Shown here piece after piece: positions 20,890 through 30,606 of a DNA stretch of 64,000 nucleotides. The notes beneath the pieces are model-generated. The model worked only from the letters and a program-made list of their open reading frames with translations. It was not told the DNA's origin and did not search any database. This DNA comes from Pseudomonas campi (GTDB taxonomy: Bacteria; Pseudomonadota; Gammaproteobacteria; Pseudomonadales; Pseudomonadaceae), in NCBI RefSeq assembly GCF_013200955.2, contig NZ_CP053697.2:1674001-1738000 (forward strand). The letters are read 5' to 3'. Both the position numbers and the translations under genes were made by a program. Each line of letters starts with the position of its first letter. The first letter of the stretch is position 1.

Positions 20890-20917
20890 ATTGTACCGAA
20901 AAGGTTTTGCTGCACAA
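20890..20917 (-). promoter_or_regulatory. Promoter of tRNA-Pro(CGG)
   Basis: On the minus strand TTGTGC and TACAAT are 16 bp apart, ending 13 bases before the tRNA. Confidence 0.5.
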
Positions 20918-20995
20918 GGGGTTAGCGCGAAGATTTTTGTTCCCACAGTGGCTGCTCAGGTCCTTGGGCAGCCGCCGTGGGAACGGGGTGAAGGC

Positions 20996-21217
20996 TCACA
21001 GTTCCTTAACGCTGAGTACCTCGTCCTTGTTGATTCTGGCCGGTTTGCCGTCGAGCTGTTCGAACTCGTAGAAACCCGCCTCGTCGTCATATTCCGGTAC
21101 GTCCACGGTCTGGATTTCGCTGCCGTCATTCAGGGTGATCACGCTGGGCGTGGCGCAGCCGGCCAAGGTGCTGAGGCCAAGGGCGATAAACAGGCTGGCA
21201 AGGGTTTGTCGAGTCAT
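20996..21217 (-). CDS. Small YgdI/YgdR-type lipoprotein (DUF903)
   Basis: A 73-residue lipoprotein. The lipobox LSTLAGC places the lipidated cysteine near residue 21. The mature part (ATPSVITLNDGSEIQTVDVP) has the short beta-rich fold of the YgdI/YgdR family, whose function is unknown. Expected to be membrane-anchored in the periplasm. GGGAGAACCCC precedes its ATG. It lies between tRNA-Pro and mobA. Confidence 0.88.
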   Translation of the reverse strand: MTRQTLASLFIALGLSTLAGCATPSVITLNDGSEIQTVDVPEYDDEAGFYEFEQLDGKPARINKDEVLSVKEL

Positions 21218-21295
21218 GGGGTTCTCCCGTCTTATCCGGTGGGTACCCGGTTTCTGACGGGGTAGCGCTGGGCAAGTTCCGCAAAAAAGTGCCCG

Positions 21296-21895
21296 TCAGC
21301 CTCGCTGTGCACTCGCCGCCAGCAGCTCGGGGGTGTTCAGGTTGGCCAGACGCGGGTCGTCTGCGGCGCAGGCGATAGACTGGGCGCCGAGCTGCAGCAA
21401 CAGGCGCCGGGGGCTGCGCTCGCCGGCTTGCCAGGCCTGCTCGACGGCGCCAGCAAGGCTGCGTGGCAGCAGGCAGAACAGTGGCTCCCACTGCTCGCCG
21501 CGACGAATCAGCAGCGGCTTGTCCGGCTCCTCGGCGGCGCGGGCGCGCATGGCCTGCAGCAAGGCCGCATCAATCAGTGGGGCATCGCAGGGCAGAACCA
21601 GCAGCCAGGGGTGGCGGGCGGCCTTGAGACCGGCACGGATGCCGGCCAGCGGGCCGGGGAATTCACCGTCGTCATCCTGCACCAACTGATCGGCGAAGGC
21701 CGCGTAGCGCTCGGCGTTGCGGTTGCAGGAGATGATCAGGTCGTCGCTCAGCGGGCGCACCACGGCGTGCAGATGGGCGATCAGCGGTTGTCCGCGCCAT
21801 TCCAGCAGGCCCTTGTCCTGGCCGCCCATGCGCTGCCCGCGACCGCCGGCGAGGAGCAGGATGGAGCAGGCAGGAAGGGGGCTGGAGTCGGTCAT
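21296..21895 (-). CDS. mobA: Molybdenum cofactor guanylyltransferase MobA
   Basis: A 199-residue enzyme that couples GMP from GTP to molybdopterin, making MGD for the DMSO-reductase family. The nucleotide-binding signature [18 protein letters not shown] is near residue 15, and the conserved [11 protein letters not shown] and LPCDAPLID segments follow. The ATG at 21895 ([11 protein letters not shown]) is preferred to an upstream in-frame start that would run into the moaB promoter area. Divergent from moaB-moeA, 65 bp apart. Confidence 0.95.
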   Translation of the reverse strand: MTDSSPLPACSILLLAGGRGQRMGGQDKGLLEWRGQPLIAHLHAVVRPLSDDLIISCNRNAERYAAFADQLVQDDDGEFPGPLAGIRAGLKAARHPWLLVLPCDAPLIDAALLQAMRARAAEEPDKPLLIRRGEQWEPLFCLLPRSLAGAVEQAWQAGERSPRRLLLQLGAQSIACAADDPRLANLNTPELLAASAQRG

Positions 21896-21960
21896 GGCGG
21901 TGCTCTGGCTGGGGCCTGTGATATAACACCGGCCTGTTTTCGCCACAACCGGATTGCGCC

Positions 21961-22500
21961 ATGAGCCACAAGGCCGAGGCGGCATTCGTGCCGCTGAATA
22001 TCGCCGTTTTAACCGTCAGTGATACCCGCAGCCTGGACACCGATACCTCGGGCCAGCTGTTCGTCGATCGCCTCAGTGCCGCCGGACACAGCCTGGCCGC
22101 GCGGGTGCTGCTGAAGGACGATCTGTACAAGATCCGCGCCCAGGTCGCCAGCTGGATTGCCGAAGACCAGGTGCAGGTGGTGCTGATCACCGGCGGCACC
22201 GGTTTCACCGGCCGCGACAGCACCCCGGAAGCCGTGCGCTGCCTGCTGGACAAACAGGTGGATGGTTTCGGCGAGCTGTTCCGGCAGATTTCTGTGGCCG
22301 ATATCGGCACCTCCACCATCCAGTCGCGCGCCCTGGCCGGCCTGGCCAATGGCACCCTGGTGTGCTGCCTGCCGGGTTCGACCAATGCCTGTCGCACGGC
22401 CTGGGACGGCATCCTTGCCGAGCAACTGGACAACCGTCACCGGCCCTGCAATTTCGTGCCACACCTCAAGGCGGTCGGGGCCTGCGAGAGCCGCGGATGA
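21961..22500 (+). CDS. moaB: Molybdenum cofactor biosynthesis protein MoaB
   Basis: A 179-residue MogA/MoaB-family protein acting in adenylylation of molybdopterin. The signature [19 protein letters not shown] is at about residues 75-93. ATG at 21961. It overlaps moeA by four bases (ATGA), so the two are translationally coupled. With the divergent mobA this is a compact late molybdopterin locus. Confidence 0.94.
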   Translation: MSHKAEAAFVPLNIAVLTVSDTRSLDTDTSGQLFVDRLSAAGHSLAARVLLKDDLYKIRAQVASWIAEDQVQVVLITGGTGFTGRDSTPEAVRCLLDKQVDGFGELFRQISVADIGTSTIQSRALAGLANGTLVCCLPGSTNACRTAWDGILAEQLDNRHRPCNFVPHLKAVGACESRG

Positions 22501-23693
22501 GCCTGCTGCCGGTCGAGGAGGCCCTGGCGCGCCTGCTGGCCCAGGCCGCTGCGGCGCCGATTGACGAGTGCGAGAACGTGCCCTTGGCCGATGCCGATGG
22601 CCGCGTACTGGCCGCAGCGCTGATCGCCGATCTGGACCTGCCGCCCTGGCCGAACAGTGCCATGGACGGCTACGCGCTGTGCCTGGCCGACTACAGCGGT
22701 GAGCCTTTGCCGGTCAGCCAGCGCATCCTCGCCGGCCAGGCGCCCGCGCCGCTGCAGCCGGGCACCTGCGCGCGGATCTTCACCGGCGCGCCAATGCCGG
22801 CCGGCGCCGACTGCGTGGAAATGCAGGAAAACGCCGAAGTGCTGGCCGATGGCCGGGTGCGCTTCAACGAGCCACTGCGGGTGGGGCAGAACGTGCGCCC
22901 GCAGGGCCAGGAAACCCGATCCGGCGAGCAGGTGCTGGCCGCCGGCACGCGCCTGGGCCCGGTCGAGCTGGGCCTGGCCGCCTCCCTGGGTCGTGCCGAG
23001 TTGTCGGTGCGGCGCCGACCGCGGGTTGCGGTGCTGTCCACCGGTGACGAGCTGATCGAGCCCGGTCTGCCGCTGGGCCCGGGGCAGATCTACAACAGCA
23101 ACCGCAGCCTGTTGTGCGCCTGGTTGCGTCGCCTGGGTTGCGCGGTGGTGGATGCTGGCATCCTCGCCGACGACCTGCAGCGCACCCGTGATGCCCTGAC
23201 GGCGCTGGCCGATGTCGACCTGATCCTGTCCACCGGCGGGGTCTCGGTGGGTGAGGCGGATTTCCTCGGCCAGGTATTGCAGGAGGACGGCGAGCTGACC
23301 CTGTGGAAGCTGGCGATCAAGCCGGGCAAGCCGCTGACCTGTGGCCACTACCGCGGTGTGCCGGTGATCGGCCTGCCGGGTAATCCGGCCTCCACCCTGG
23401 TCACTTTCGGCCTGCTGGCGCGGCCCTATCTGCTGCGACGCCTGGGTGTGGTCGAGGTCGAGCCGCTGGCCATTCAGGTGCCGGCCGGTTTCGCCTGGAG
23501 CAAGGCCGGCAAACGCCGCGAGTACCTGCGCGCACGCCTCGAAGGCGGCCGCGCGGTGCTCTATCCGAACCAGAGCTCCGGCGTGCTGCGCAGCGCCGCC
23601 TGGGCCGATGGCCTGGTGGAAGTGCTGGAAGACAGGACCTATGCCGAAGGTGAGCTGCTGCGCTTTATTCCGCTGAGCGAGCTGCTGGGGTAG
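22497..23693 (+). CDS. moeA: Molybdopterin molybdenumtransferase MoeA
   Basis: A 398-residue enzyme that inserts molybdate into adenylylated molybdopterin. Visible motifs: PWPNSAMDGYAL (active-site region), IFTGAPMPAGADCVEMQE, VLSTGDELIEPG, and ILSTGGVSVGEADF in the MogA-like domain III. The start is the ATG overlapping the moaB stop ([14 protein letters not shown]); a longer frame reaching back to 22362 lies inside moaB and is rejected. The gene ends 30 bases before the convergent AraC-type gene; no clear terminator is seen between them. Confidence 0.95.
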   Translation: MSLLPVEEALARLLAQAAAAPIDECENVPLADADGRVLAAALIADLDLPPWPNSAMDGYALCLADYSGEPLPVSQRILAGQAPAPLQPGTCARIFTGAPMPAGADCVEMQENAEVLADGRVRFNEPLRVGQNVRPQGQETRSGEQVLAAGTRLGPVELGLAASLGRAELSVRRRPRVAVLSTGDELIEPGLPLGPGQIYNSNRSLLCAWLRRLGCAVVDAGILADDLQRTRDALTALADVDLILSTGGVSVGEADFLGQVLQEDGELTLWKLAIKPGKPLTCGHYRGVPVIGLPGNPASTLVTFGLLARPYLLRRLGVVEVEPLAIQVPAGFAWSKAGKRREYLRARLEGGRAVLYPNQSSGVLRSAAWADGLVEVLEDRTYAEGELLRFIPLSELLG

Positions 23694-23723
23694 GGCAAAG
23701 CACAGCTCGCCACCTACCCTGCG

Positions 23724-24752
23724 CTACAGCAGATTGCCCTTGTGCCGTTCGCGGTATTCGCCCGGGGTCATGCCGGTGCGTGCCTTGAAGCTGCGGTGCA
23801 GCGAACGCGCTTCGGTGAAGCCCAGGTAGCTGGCGATATCTTCGATCGCCAGGTCACTGCGTAGCAGGTAGTGCTCGGCCAGTTCCTGGCGCAGCTGGTC
23901 GAGGATTTCCTGGTAGCTGGTACCGGCGTTCTGCAGGTGGCGCTGCAGGGTGCGCACGGTCATGTGGAACTTCTCGGCGACCTTCTCCTTGCGCGGCAGG
24001 CCGTCCTTGAGCAGCAGGCGCAGGGCGTTCTTCACCCGTTGCGGCAACGGCTCGTTGTCGTCGAGGCCGGCCATCAGGGTCAGCGCGTGTTCTTCCAGGG
24101 TGCGCAGCAGGTTGGCGTCGGCCTGGCGCAAGGGGATGGCCAGGTAGTCCATGGGCACCAGCAGGGCGTTGCAGGGCTGCTCGAACAGCACCGGGCAGCC
24201 AAACACGGCTTCGTAATCGGCCTGGGTGGTGCCATCGGGGCGGGCATGTTGCATCCACACCTCACGCGGCGACTTGTCCATGTCGGCGATCCAGCGCGCA
24301 TAGAGCATCCACGAAGCGAGGACGCCCTCGACCATGTGCCGGCGTATGTCGGGGCGTTCGTGGCGGCAGTTCCAGACCAGCTTGACGTGGTCGCCTGCGG
24401 CCAGCAGCTGGCTGGTGCCCATGTCGCCGACCAGTTTCTCGTAGGGCACGATGCGGCTCATGGCTTCGCCCAGGGTGGCGCAGTTCATGGTGATGTAGCC
24501 GAGCACGCTCCAGTAGCCGGGCTGCACGAACTGCGCCGAACGCATGCCGAACAGCGGGTCTCCGGAAATTTCCAGCAGATGGCTGAGCAGGCGCTCGTGC
24601 AGCTCGCTGGGGATGCGCTTGCCGTTGTCGGCGAGGTCTTCTGCGCTGATGCCGACCGCTGTGCGCACGGCTTCCACGTCCAGGCCGAGGCGTTCGGCAT
24701 GGCGCAGGTATTTGATCAGGGCGGGAACCGAGGTATAGCCAAGGGTCAGCAT
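23724..24752 (-). CDS. AraC-family regulator with arabinose-type N-terminal domain
   Basis: A 342-residue transcription factor. The N-terminal two-thirds resembles the AraC arabinose-binding-like (Arabinose_bd) domain found in OruR- and GbdR-like activators (MLTLGYTSVPALIKYLRHAE). The C-terminal double HTH runs about 240-340 (FHMTVRTLQRHLQNAG, IEDIASYLGFTEARSLHRSF). The start at 24752 drops an unlikely upstream extension. It is divergent from the flavoprotein/GlpD/kinase cluster with 126 bp between them, and is the obvious candidate regulator of that cluster. The effector is unknown. Confidence 0.9.
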   Translation of the reverse strand: MLTLGYTSVPALIKYLRHAERLGLDVEAVRTAVGISAEDLADNGKRIPSELHERLLSHLLEISGDPLFGMRSAQFVQPGYWSVLGYITMNCATLGEAMSRIVPYEKLVGDMGTSQLLAAGDHVKLVWNCRHERPDIRRHMVEGVLASWMLYARWIADMDKSPREVWMQHARPDGTTQADYEAVFGCPVLFEQPCNALLVPMDYLAIPLRQADANLLRTLEEHALTLMAGLDDNEPLPQRVKNALRLLLKDGLPRKEKVAEKFHMTVRTLQRHLQNAGTSYQEILDQLRQELAEHYLLRSDLAIEDIASYLGFTEARSLHRSFKARTGMTPGEYRERHKGNLL

Positions 24753-24878
24753 GGTTCTTGTTGTTCTGCTTGTCTTGATTGGCGATAACCGCTGTCCCGA
24801 TCTGACAGTGACCGGATGACGCGGCCGGCTAGTATAGGCACCCATCGATGGTCAGCGGAACACACAGGGGAGCGGCAG

Positions 24879-26477
24879 ATGCGACGTTGGAACGGATGGG
24901 GTGACGAGGCCACGCAGGTGGTGCTGCCGGCCAATGGCGGCGCCTTCCTCGAGGCGCGGGTCGGTACGGGGCAGGCGCTGGCCGATGCCAGCCTGGCGCA
25001 GGTGCTGGCCCAGGTGCCGGCGTCGCGCCTGCTCGTACGTCATCCGCTGATCAGCCTGGACGCCGAGGTGCGTGTGCGGCATGCCCGCGGGCAGAGCCTG
25101 CCGGACTGGCTGGCCATGCGCTCCGGCGACTTCGGCGTATTCCCCGATGGCGTGGCCCTGCCGGAAACGCCGGCGCAGATCCGCGAGCTGCTGGCCTGGG
25201 CCCGCCAGCACGACGTGATCCTGATTCCCTACGGTGGCGGCACCTCGGTGGCCGGGCACATCAACCCGGTCGAGTCCGAGAAACCGGTGCTGACCCTGTC
25301 GCTGGAGCGCATGACCCAGCTGCTCGACCTCGACGAGAGCAGCCTGATCGCCACTTTCGCTCCCGGAGCCAACGGCCCGCAGGTGGAAGCGCAGCTGCGC
25401 GCCCGCGGCTACACCCTCGGCCACTTCCCGCAGTCCTGGGAGCTGTCGACCCTCGGCGGCTGGGTGGCCAGTCGTTCCAGCGGCCAGCAGTCGCTGCGCT
25501 ACGGGCGCATCGAGCAGCTGTTCGCCGGCGGTAAGGTGGAGACCTTCGCCGGCACCCTGGAGATCCCGACCTTCCCGGCCTCGGCCGCCGGCCCCGACCT
25601 GCGCGAGCTGATCCTCGGTTCGGAAGGGCGCTTCGGGGTGATTTCCGAGGTCAAGGTGCGGGTGACCAAGCTGGCCGAGCAGGAGAAGTTCTTCGCCGTG
25701 TTCCTGCCCAGCTGGCAGCAGGCCCTGGCCGGCATTCGTGCCCTGGTGCAGGCGCGCGTGCCACTGTCGATGCTGCGCCTGTCCAACGCCATCGAGACCG
25801 AGACCCAGCTGGCCCTGGCCGGCCACCCCGAGCAGATCGCCTGGCTGGAAAAATACCTGGCCTTGCGCGGCGCCCGTGCCGGCAAGTGCATGCTGACCTT
25901 CGGTGTCACCGGCAACCGCGCGCAGAACGCGCTCTCGGTGAAACAGGCCAAGCGCATCCTGCGCACTCAAGGTGGGGTCTTTACCGGCACCCTGCTGGGC
26001 AAGAAGTGGGCGGAAAACCGCTTCCGCTTCCCCTACCTGCGCCACGGTCTATGGGAGGCTGGTTACGCGGTGGACACCCTGGAAACTGCCACCGACTGGA
26101 GCAATGTTGACAACCTGCTGAACAAGGTCGAGGACAGTCTGCGTCATGGCCTGAGCGAGGAGGGCGAGCGCGTGCATGTGTTCACCCACCTGTCGCATGT
26201 CTATGGCCAGGGTTCGAGCATCTACACCACCTACGTGTTCCGCCCCGGCAGCAGCTACGGCGAGACCCTGGCGCGCTGGAGCAAGCTCAAGCAGGCGGCC
26301 AGCCGGACGATTGCCGACAACCGCGGCACCATCAGCCACCAACACGGTGTCGGTCGTGACCATGCACCGTACCTACAGGCGGAGAAGGGCGCGCTGGGTA
26401 TCGCCGCGCTGAGGAGCATGGCGCAGCATTTCGACCCCGAGGGTCGTTTAGCCCCTGGCGTCCTGTTGGAAGACTGA
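24879..26477 (+). CDS. FAD-binding oxidase resembling alkyl-DHAP synthase
   Basis: A 532-residue flavoprotein: PCMH-type FAD domain (FAD_binding_4, about residues 85-265) and FAD-oxidase_C. Several stretches parallel eukaryotic alkylglycerone-phosphate synthase (AGPS): LIPYGGGTSVAGH, GHFPQSWELSTLGGWVASRS, VFTHLSHVYGQGSSIYTTYV and HQHGVGRDH. AGPS itself has HHH where this has HQH. It could make or break an ether bond on a glycerol-phosphate-type substrate, or oxidise a hydroxy acid like other members. The start at 24879 follows CAGGGGAGCGG. It leads a tight same-strand run with a GlpD-like dehydrogenase (2 bp gap) and an FGGY kinase. Confidence 0.85.
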   Translation: MRRWNGWGDEATQVVLPANGGAFLEARVGTGQALADASLAQVLAQVPASRLLVRHPLISLDAEVRVRHARGQSLPDWLAMRSGDFGVFPDGVALPETPAQIRELLAWARQHDVILIPYGGGTSVAGHINPVESEKPVLTLSLERMTQLLDLDESSLIATFAPGANGPQVEAQLRARGYTLGHFPQSWELSTLGGWVASRSSGQQSLRYGRIEQLFAGGKVETFAGTLEIPTFPASAAGPDLRELILGSEGRFGVISEVKVRVTKLAEQEKFFAVFLPSWQQALAGIRALVQARVPLSMLRLSNAIETETQLALAGHPEQIAWLEKYLALRGARAGKCMLTFGVTGNRAQNALSVKQAKRILRTQGGVFTGTLLGKKWAENRFRFPYLRHGLWEAGYAVDTLETATDWSNVDNLLNKVEDSLRHGLSEEGERVHVFTHLSHVYGQGSSIYTTYVFRPGSSYGETLARWSKLKQAASRTIADNRGTISHQHGVGRDHAPYLQAEKGALGIAALRSMAQHFDPEGRLAPGVLLED

Positions 26478-26479
26478 AT

Positions 26480-28054
26480 ATGGCCTGGAACGCCGCCTGG
26501 CGTGAGGCGGCGCTGCCCGAGCTGGCGGCGCGCGACTGGGATCTGATCGTGGTTGGTGGCGGCATCAGCGGTGCCGGCATCCTGCGTGAGGCGGCGCGGC
26601 GCGGCTGGAAATGCCTGCTGCTGGAACAGCGCGACTTCGCTTGGGGCACCTCCAGTCGTTCCTCGAAGATGGTGCATGGCGGCCTGCGCTATATCGCCAA
26701 GGGCCAGCTCGGCCTGACCCGTGATTCGGTGCGCGAGCGTCAGCGCCTGCTCGGCGAGGCGCCGGGGCTGGTGGATGCTCTGCCGTTCCTGTTTCCCCAT
26801 TACGGCGGGCAGTTTCCCGGGCCCAAGGTCTTCGGCGGGCTGCTCGGCGTGTATGACGCCCTGGCCGGCCAGCGTCTGCACCGTTATCAGCCACTGCGCG
26901 AACTGCGTTTTCTCGCCCCCGGTTTGCAGGACGAGCAACTGCTCGGTGCCACCCAGTTCACCGATGCGGTGACCGACGATGCCCGCCTGGTCATGCGCGT
27001 TTTGGGCGAGGCGCGCGCCGAGGGCGGCGAAGCGCTCAACGGCCTGCGCGTGCTAGAACTGACGCGAGAGAACGGCCGGGTCGTCGGGTTGCAGGCTGAA
27101 GACAGCGAGTCCGGTCAGCGTTACGCCTTCCATGCCCGCGTGGTGGCCCAGGCCACCGGTGCCTGGGCCGATGAGCTGCGCCAGCGGGAGGGCCTGGAAC
27201 ATATCCGCCCGCTGCGCGGCAGCCACCTGCTGCTACCGGCCTGGCGCCTGCCGGTGGCCCAGGCGATCAGCTTTATGCATGGGCAGGACAAGCGCCCGGT
27301 ATTCGTCTTCCCCTGGGAAGGCGCCACGGTGATCGGCACCACCGACCTCGACCATGGCGAAGCGCTGGACCGCGATGCGCGTATCACCGGCGATGAGGTC
27401 GACTATCTGCTGGCCGCCTGCGCCCAGGTATTTCCCGCCGCCGGCGTCACCCGTGGCGATGTGCTGTCGAGCTGGGCTGGCGTGCGGCCGGTGGTCAGCA
27501 CGGACGCGGCGTCCACGAGCAAACCATCGGACGAGAAGCGCGAACACGCCCTGTGGGTCGAGCCCGGCTGCGTGACCCTGGCCGGCGGCAAGCTGACCAC
27601 CTTCCGCCTGCTGGCCCTGGAAGTGCTGCGCGCCTGTGCGCCCTTTGCCGACAAGACGGTCGAGGATGTCGGGCAGCCGGTTTTCCACGGCGTAGCACCG
27701 CTGCCGCTGCCGGGCCTGAGTGCCACGCAGCAGCGCCGCCTGGCCGGTCGCCATGGTTTGGCGCTGCCGCGTCTGGCGGTATTGCTGGACGAGTTGGGTG
27801 GCGAGCGCATTGGCGCCAGCGATACCCTGTGGGCCGAGCTGGCTCAGGCCTGTGACGATGAGCTGGTGCTGCACCTGGACGACCTGTTGCTGCGCCGCAC
27901 GCGCATCGGCCTGCTCCTGGCTGACGGTGCCGCCGCCGAGCTGCCACGCATCCGTGCCCTGTGCCAGGCGCGCCTGGGCTGGAGTGATGCGCGCTGGGAA
28001 CAAGAACAACAACGCTATCTGGAGCTGTGGCGCCGTTGCTACAGCCTGCCGTGA
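26480..28054 (+). CDS. FAD-dependent glycerol-3-phosphate dehydrogenase family protein
   Basis: A 524-residue GlpD/GlpA-like flavoenzyme expected to oxidise glycerol 3-phosphate or a related phospho-polyol. The dinucleotide-binding motif LIVVGGGISGAGILREAARR is at about residues 20-40, followed by the family signature TSSRSSKMVHGGLRYI. FVFPWEGATVIGTTDLDHGE is a later conserved block. The C-terminal domain is degenerate relative to GlpD. It begins two bases after the AGPS-like gene and ends just before an FGGY kinase. I give no glpD symbol because context suggests a specialised paralogue. Confidence 0.9.
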   Translation: MAWNAAWREAALPELAARDWDLIVVGGGISGAGILREAARRGWKCLLLEQRDFAWGTSSRSSKMVHGGLRYIAKGQLGLTRDSVRERQRLLGEAPGLVDALPFLFPHYGGQFPGPKVFGGLLGVYDALAGQRLHRYQPLRELRFLAPGLQDEQLLGATQFTDAVTDDARLVMRVLGEARAEGGEALNGLRVLELTRENGRVVGLQAEDSESGQRYAFHARVVAQATGAWADELRQREGLEHIRPLRGSHLLLPAWRLPVAQAISFMHGQDKRPVFVFPWEGATVIGTTDLDHGEALDRDARITGDEVDYLLAACAQVFPAAGVTRGDVLSSWAGVRPVVSTDAASTSKPSDEKREHALWVEPGCVTLAGGKLTTFRLLALEVLRACAPFADKTVEDVGQPVFHGVAPLPLPGLSATQQRRLAGRHGLALPRLAVLLDELGGERIGASDTLWAELAQACDDELVLHLDDLLLRRTRIGLLLADGAAAELPRIRALCQARLGWSDARWEQEQQRYLELWRRCYSLP

Positions 28055-28060
28055 CCTGCC

Positions 28061-29632
28061 GTGGAAACCGACGTGACCGAACAACGCTACCTGCTGGCCA
28101 TCGACAACGGTACCCAGAGCGTGCGCGCGCTGCTCTTCGACCTGGCCGGCAACCTGCTCGGCAAGGGCAAGGTCGAGCTGGAGCCCTATTACTCGGAGCA
28201 CCCCGGCTGGGCCGAGCAGGACCCCGAGTACTACTGGGCCAGCCTCGGCGAGGCCTGCCGGCGCCTGTGGGCCAGTGTCGATATCGACAAGCGCCTGATC
28301 GCCGGTGTTTCGGTCACTACCCAGCGCGGCACCCTGATCAATGTGGATGCCGAGGGCCAGCCGCTACGCCCGGCGATTCTCTGGCTGGATCAGCGCCGTG
28401 CCGAGGTGGCCGGTCATATCAAGGGGCCTTGGGGCTGGCTGTTCAAGCTGATCCGCGAAGAGGAAACCATCGACTATTTCCGCGCCCAGGCCGAGGCCAA
28501 CTGGATCGCCCAGCAGCAGCCGCAGATCTGGGCCAATACGCACAAGTTCCTGTTGCTGTCGGGCTTTCTCACCCATCGCCTGAGCGGCCGCTTTGCCGAC
28601 TCGGTGGGCAGTTGCGTGGCCTACCTGCCGTTCGACTACAAGCGCCTGTGCTGGGCCAAGCCCAGCGACTGGAAGTGGCAGGCCATTCCGATCCAGCCGT
28701 CGATGCTGCCGGAGCTGGTCAAGCCGGGTGAGCGTCTGGGCTCCATCACGGCCGAGGCCAGCCGGCATACCGGCATTCCCGAAGGCCTGCCGTTGATCGC
28801 CGCCGCGTCGGACAAGGCCTGCGAGGTGATCGGCGCCGGCGGTGTGGAGCCGAGCACGGCGTGCCTGTCCTACGGCACCACGGCGACCATCAACACCACG
28901 CGCTCGACGTACCTGGAAACCATCCCGCTGATCCCGCCGTACCCGGCGGCGATTCCCGACCACTACAACACCGAGGTCATGATCTTCCGCGGCTTCTGGA
29001 TGGTCAGCTGGTTCAAGGAGCAGTTCGGCCACGCCGAGCGCCAGCGTGGCCTGGAGCTGGGGGTGGAGGCGGAAACCCTGTTCGACGAGCTGGTCAACAG
29101 CGTGCCGCCCGGCTCCATGGGCCTGACCCTGCAGCCGTTCTGGTCGCCAGGCATCCGCGAGCCGGGCCTGGAGGCCAAGGGCTCGATCATCGGTTTCGGC
29201 GACGTGCACACCCGCGCGCACCTGTATCGCGCCATCCTCGAAGGCCTGGCCTACGCCCTGCGCCAGGGCAAGGAGAAGATCGAGAAACGCTCGGGCACCC
29301 GCATCAGTCGCCTGCGCATCTCCGGCGGCGGCTCGCAGAGCGATGCGGCCATGCAGCTGACCGCCGACATCTTCAACCTGCCGGCCGAGCGTCCGCACCT
29401 GTACGAGACCTCCGGCCTCGGTGCGGCCATCGACTGCGCCGTCGGCCTCGGTCTGCACCCGGACTTCCCCACGGCCATCGCCGCCATGACCCGGGTGGGC
29501 AAGGTGTTCCAGCCCAATCCTCAGGCGGTGCAGGTCTACGAGCGGCTGTACCGCGAGGTCTACCTGCGCATGTACCAGCAGTTGCGTCCGCTGTACCGCA
29601 GCATCCGCGAGATCACCGGCTATCCGGCCTGA
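28061..29632 (+). CDS. FGGY-family carbohydrate kinase
   Basis: A 523-residue sugar/polyol kinase of the glycerol-kinase superfamily. ATP-binding motif [18 protein letters not shown] at the N-terminus; the catalytic region [12 protein letters not shown]; the second phosphate site [12 protein letters not shown]; and the FGGY C-terminal block [15 protein letters not shown]. The start is a GTG, either at 28061 or at 28073 (then [11 protein letters not shown]); the second has a slightly better upstream GGAA. The substrate is not readable. Neighbours suggest a glycerol-like or alkylglycerol-like substrate. Confidence 0.9.
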   Translation: METDVTEQRYLLAIDNGTQSVRALLFDLAGNLLGKGKVELEPYYSEHPGWAEQDPEYYWASLGEACRRLWASVDIDKRLIAGVSVTTQRGTLINVDAEGQPLRPAILWLDQRRAEVAGHIKGPWGWLFKLIREEETIDYFRAQAEANWIAQQQPQIWANTHKFLLLSGFLTHRLSGRFADSVGSCVAYLPFDYKRLCWAKPSDWKWQAIPIQPSMLPELVKPGERLGSITAEASRHTGIPEGLPLIAAASDKACEVIGAGGVEPSTACLSYGTTATINTTRSTYLETIPLIPPYPAAIPDHYNTEVMIFRGFWMVSWFKEQFGHAERQRGLELGVEAETLFDELVNSVPPGSMGLTLQPFWSPGIREPGLEAKGSIIGFGDVHTRAHLYRAILEGLAYALRQGKEKIEKRSGTRISRLRISGGGSQSDAAMQLTADIFNLPAERPHLYETSGLGAAIDCAVGLGLHPDFPTAIAAMTRVGKVFQPNPQAVQVYERLYREVYLRMYQQLRPLYRSIREITGYPA

Positions 29633-29709
29633 TTGCGCCACTCCAGGGACTTCCGCGCCGAACGGGCTGTCTGCATATACTCGGGTGCATTCTGCACAAG
29701 GAGTAGGGC

Positions 29710-30606
29710 ATGAGCGAACGCAAGGCACTGCTGATCCTGCATGGTAAGCAGGCACTCAACGAAGAAGTGCGCGCCGCCGTGCTGGCGCAGCGTGAGGCCG
29801 GCTGGGAGTTGGCCGTGCGCCTGACCTGGGAAGCCGGCGATGCCGCGCGCCTGGTCGACGAGGCGCTGGCCGCCGGTTATTCGACCCTGATTGCCGGTGG
29901 CGGTGATGGCACCCTGCGCGATGTCGCCGAGGCCATGGCCCTCAGCGCTGCGCACGCTTCTCTGGTGCTGCTGCCATTGGGCACGGCCAATGATTTTGCC
30001 CGGGCGGCGGGCGTTCCCCTGCTGCCTAGCGAGGCCCTGGCCCTGCTGGATGAGCCACCCAGGCCCATCGATCTGGGCGAGGTGGACGGCCAGTTGTTCC
30101 TCAATATGGCCACCGGCGGCTTCGGTTCGAAGATCACCGCCAACACCTCGGAAGACCTGAAGAAGCTGCTCGGTGGCGCCGCCTATTTCCTCACCGGGCT
30201 GACGCGCTTCTCCGAGGTGCATTCGGCGTTCGGGCGTTTCCAGGGGCCGGGTTTCAGTTGGGAGGGTGAATTTCTCGCCCTCGGTATCGGCAACGGGCGC
30301 CAGGCCGGTGGCGGGCATGTGCTGTGCCCGCAGGCGCGGGTGGACGACGGTCTGCTGGATATCTGCATCGTGCCGGCGCCGCAGGATCTGGTCGGCACCC
30401 TGGGCACCTTGTTGTCCGGGGGGATTCTCGGTCTCGAATCGGTGTCGGTGAGTGCGCGCTTGCCCTGGGTCGAGGTCGAGGCGGCAGAGGGGCTGGATAT
30501 CAACCTTGATGGCGAGCCCCTGGAGAGCCGCCACCTGCGTTTTGCCGTACGCCCAGGCGCATTGCGCGTGCACCTGCCGGCGGGCTCGCCACTGCTGCTT
30601 GGCTAA
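29710..30606 (+). CDS. yegS: YegS-like lipid kinase
   Basis: A 298-residue diacylglycerol-kinase-catalytic-domain protein. The nucleotide signature LIAGGGDGTLRDVAEAM is at about residues 57-75, followed by LPLGTANDFARAAG. E. coli YegS phosphorylates phosphatidylglycerol in vitro; the physiological substrate here is unknown. ATG at 29710 with AAGGAG upstream. It follows the FGGY kinase by 77 bp in the same direction and may belong to the same functional cluster. Its TAA is fused to hairpin element copy B. Confidence 0.9.
   Translation: MSERKALLILHGKQALNEEVRAAVLAQREAGWELAVRLTWEAGDAARLVDEALAAGYSTLIAGGGDGTLRDVAEAMALSAAHASLVLLPLGTANDFARAAGVPLLPSEALALLDEPPRPIDLGEVDGQLFLNMATGGFGSKITANTSEDLKKLLGGAAYFLTGLTRFSEVHSAFGRFQGPGFSWEGEFLALGIGNGRQAGGGHVLCPQARVDDGLLDICIVPAPQDLVGTLGTLLSGGILGLESVSVSARLPWVEVEAAEGLDINLDGEPLESRHLRFAVRPGALRVHLPAGSPLLLG

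Noticed and set aside
22362..22496. Longer start of moeA inside moaB
   Set aside because: Overlaps 135 bases of moaB in another frame; the ATG that overlaps the moaB stop is the normal coupled start.
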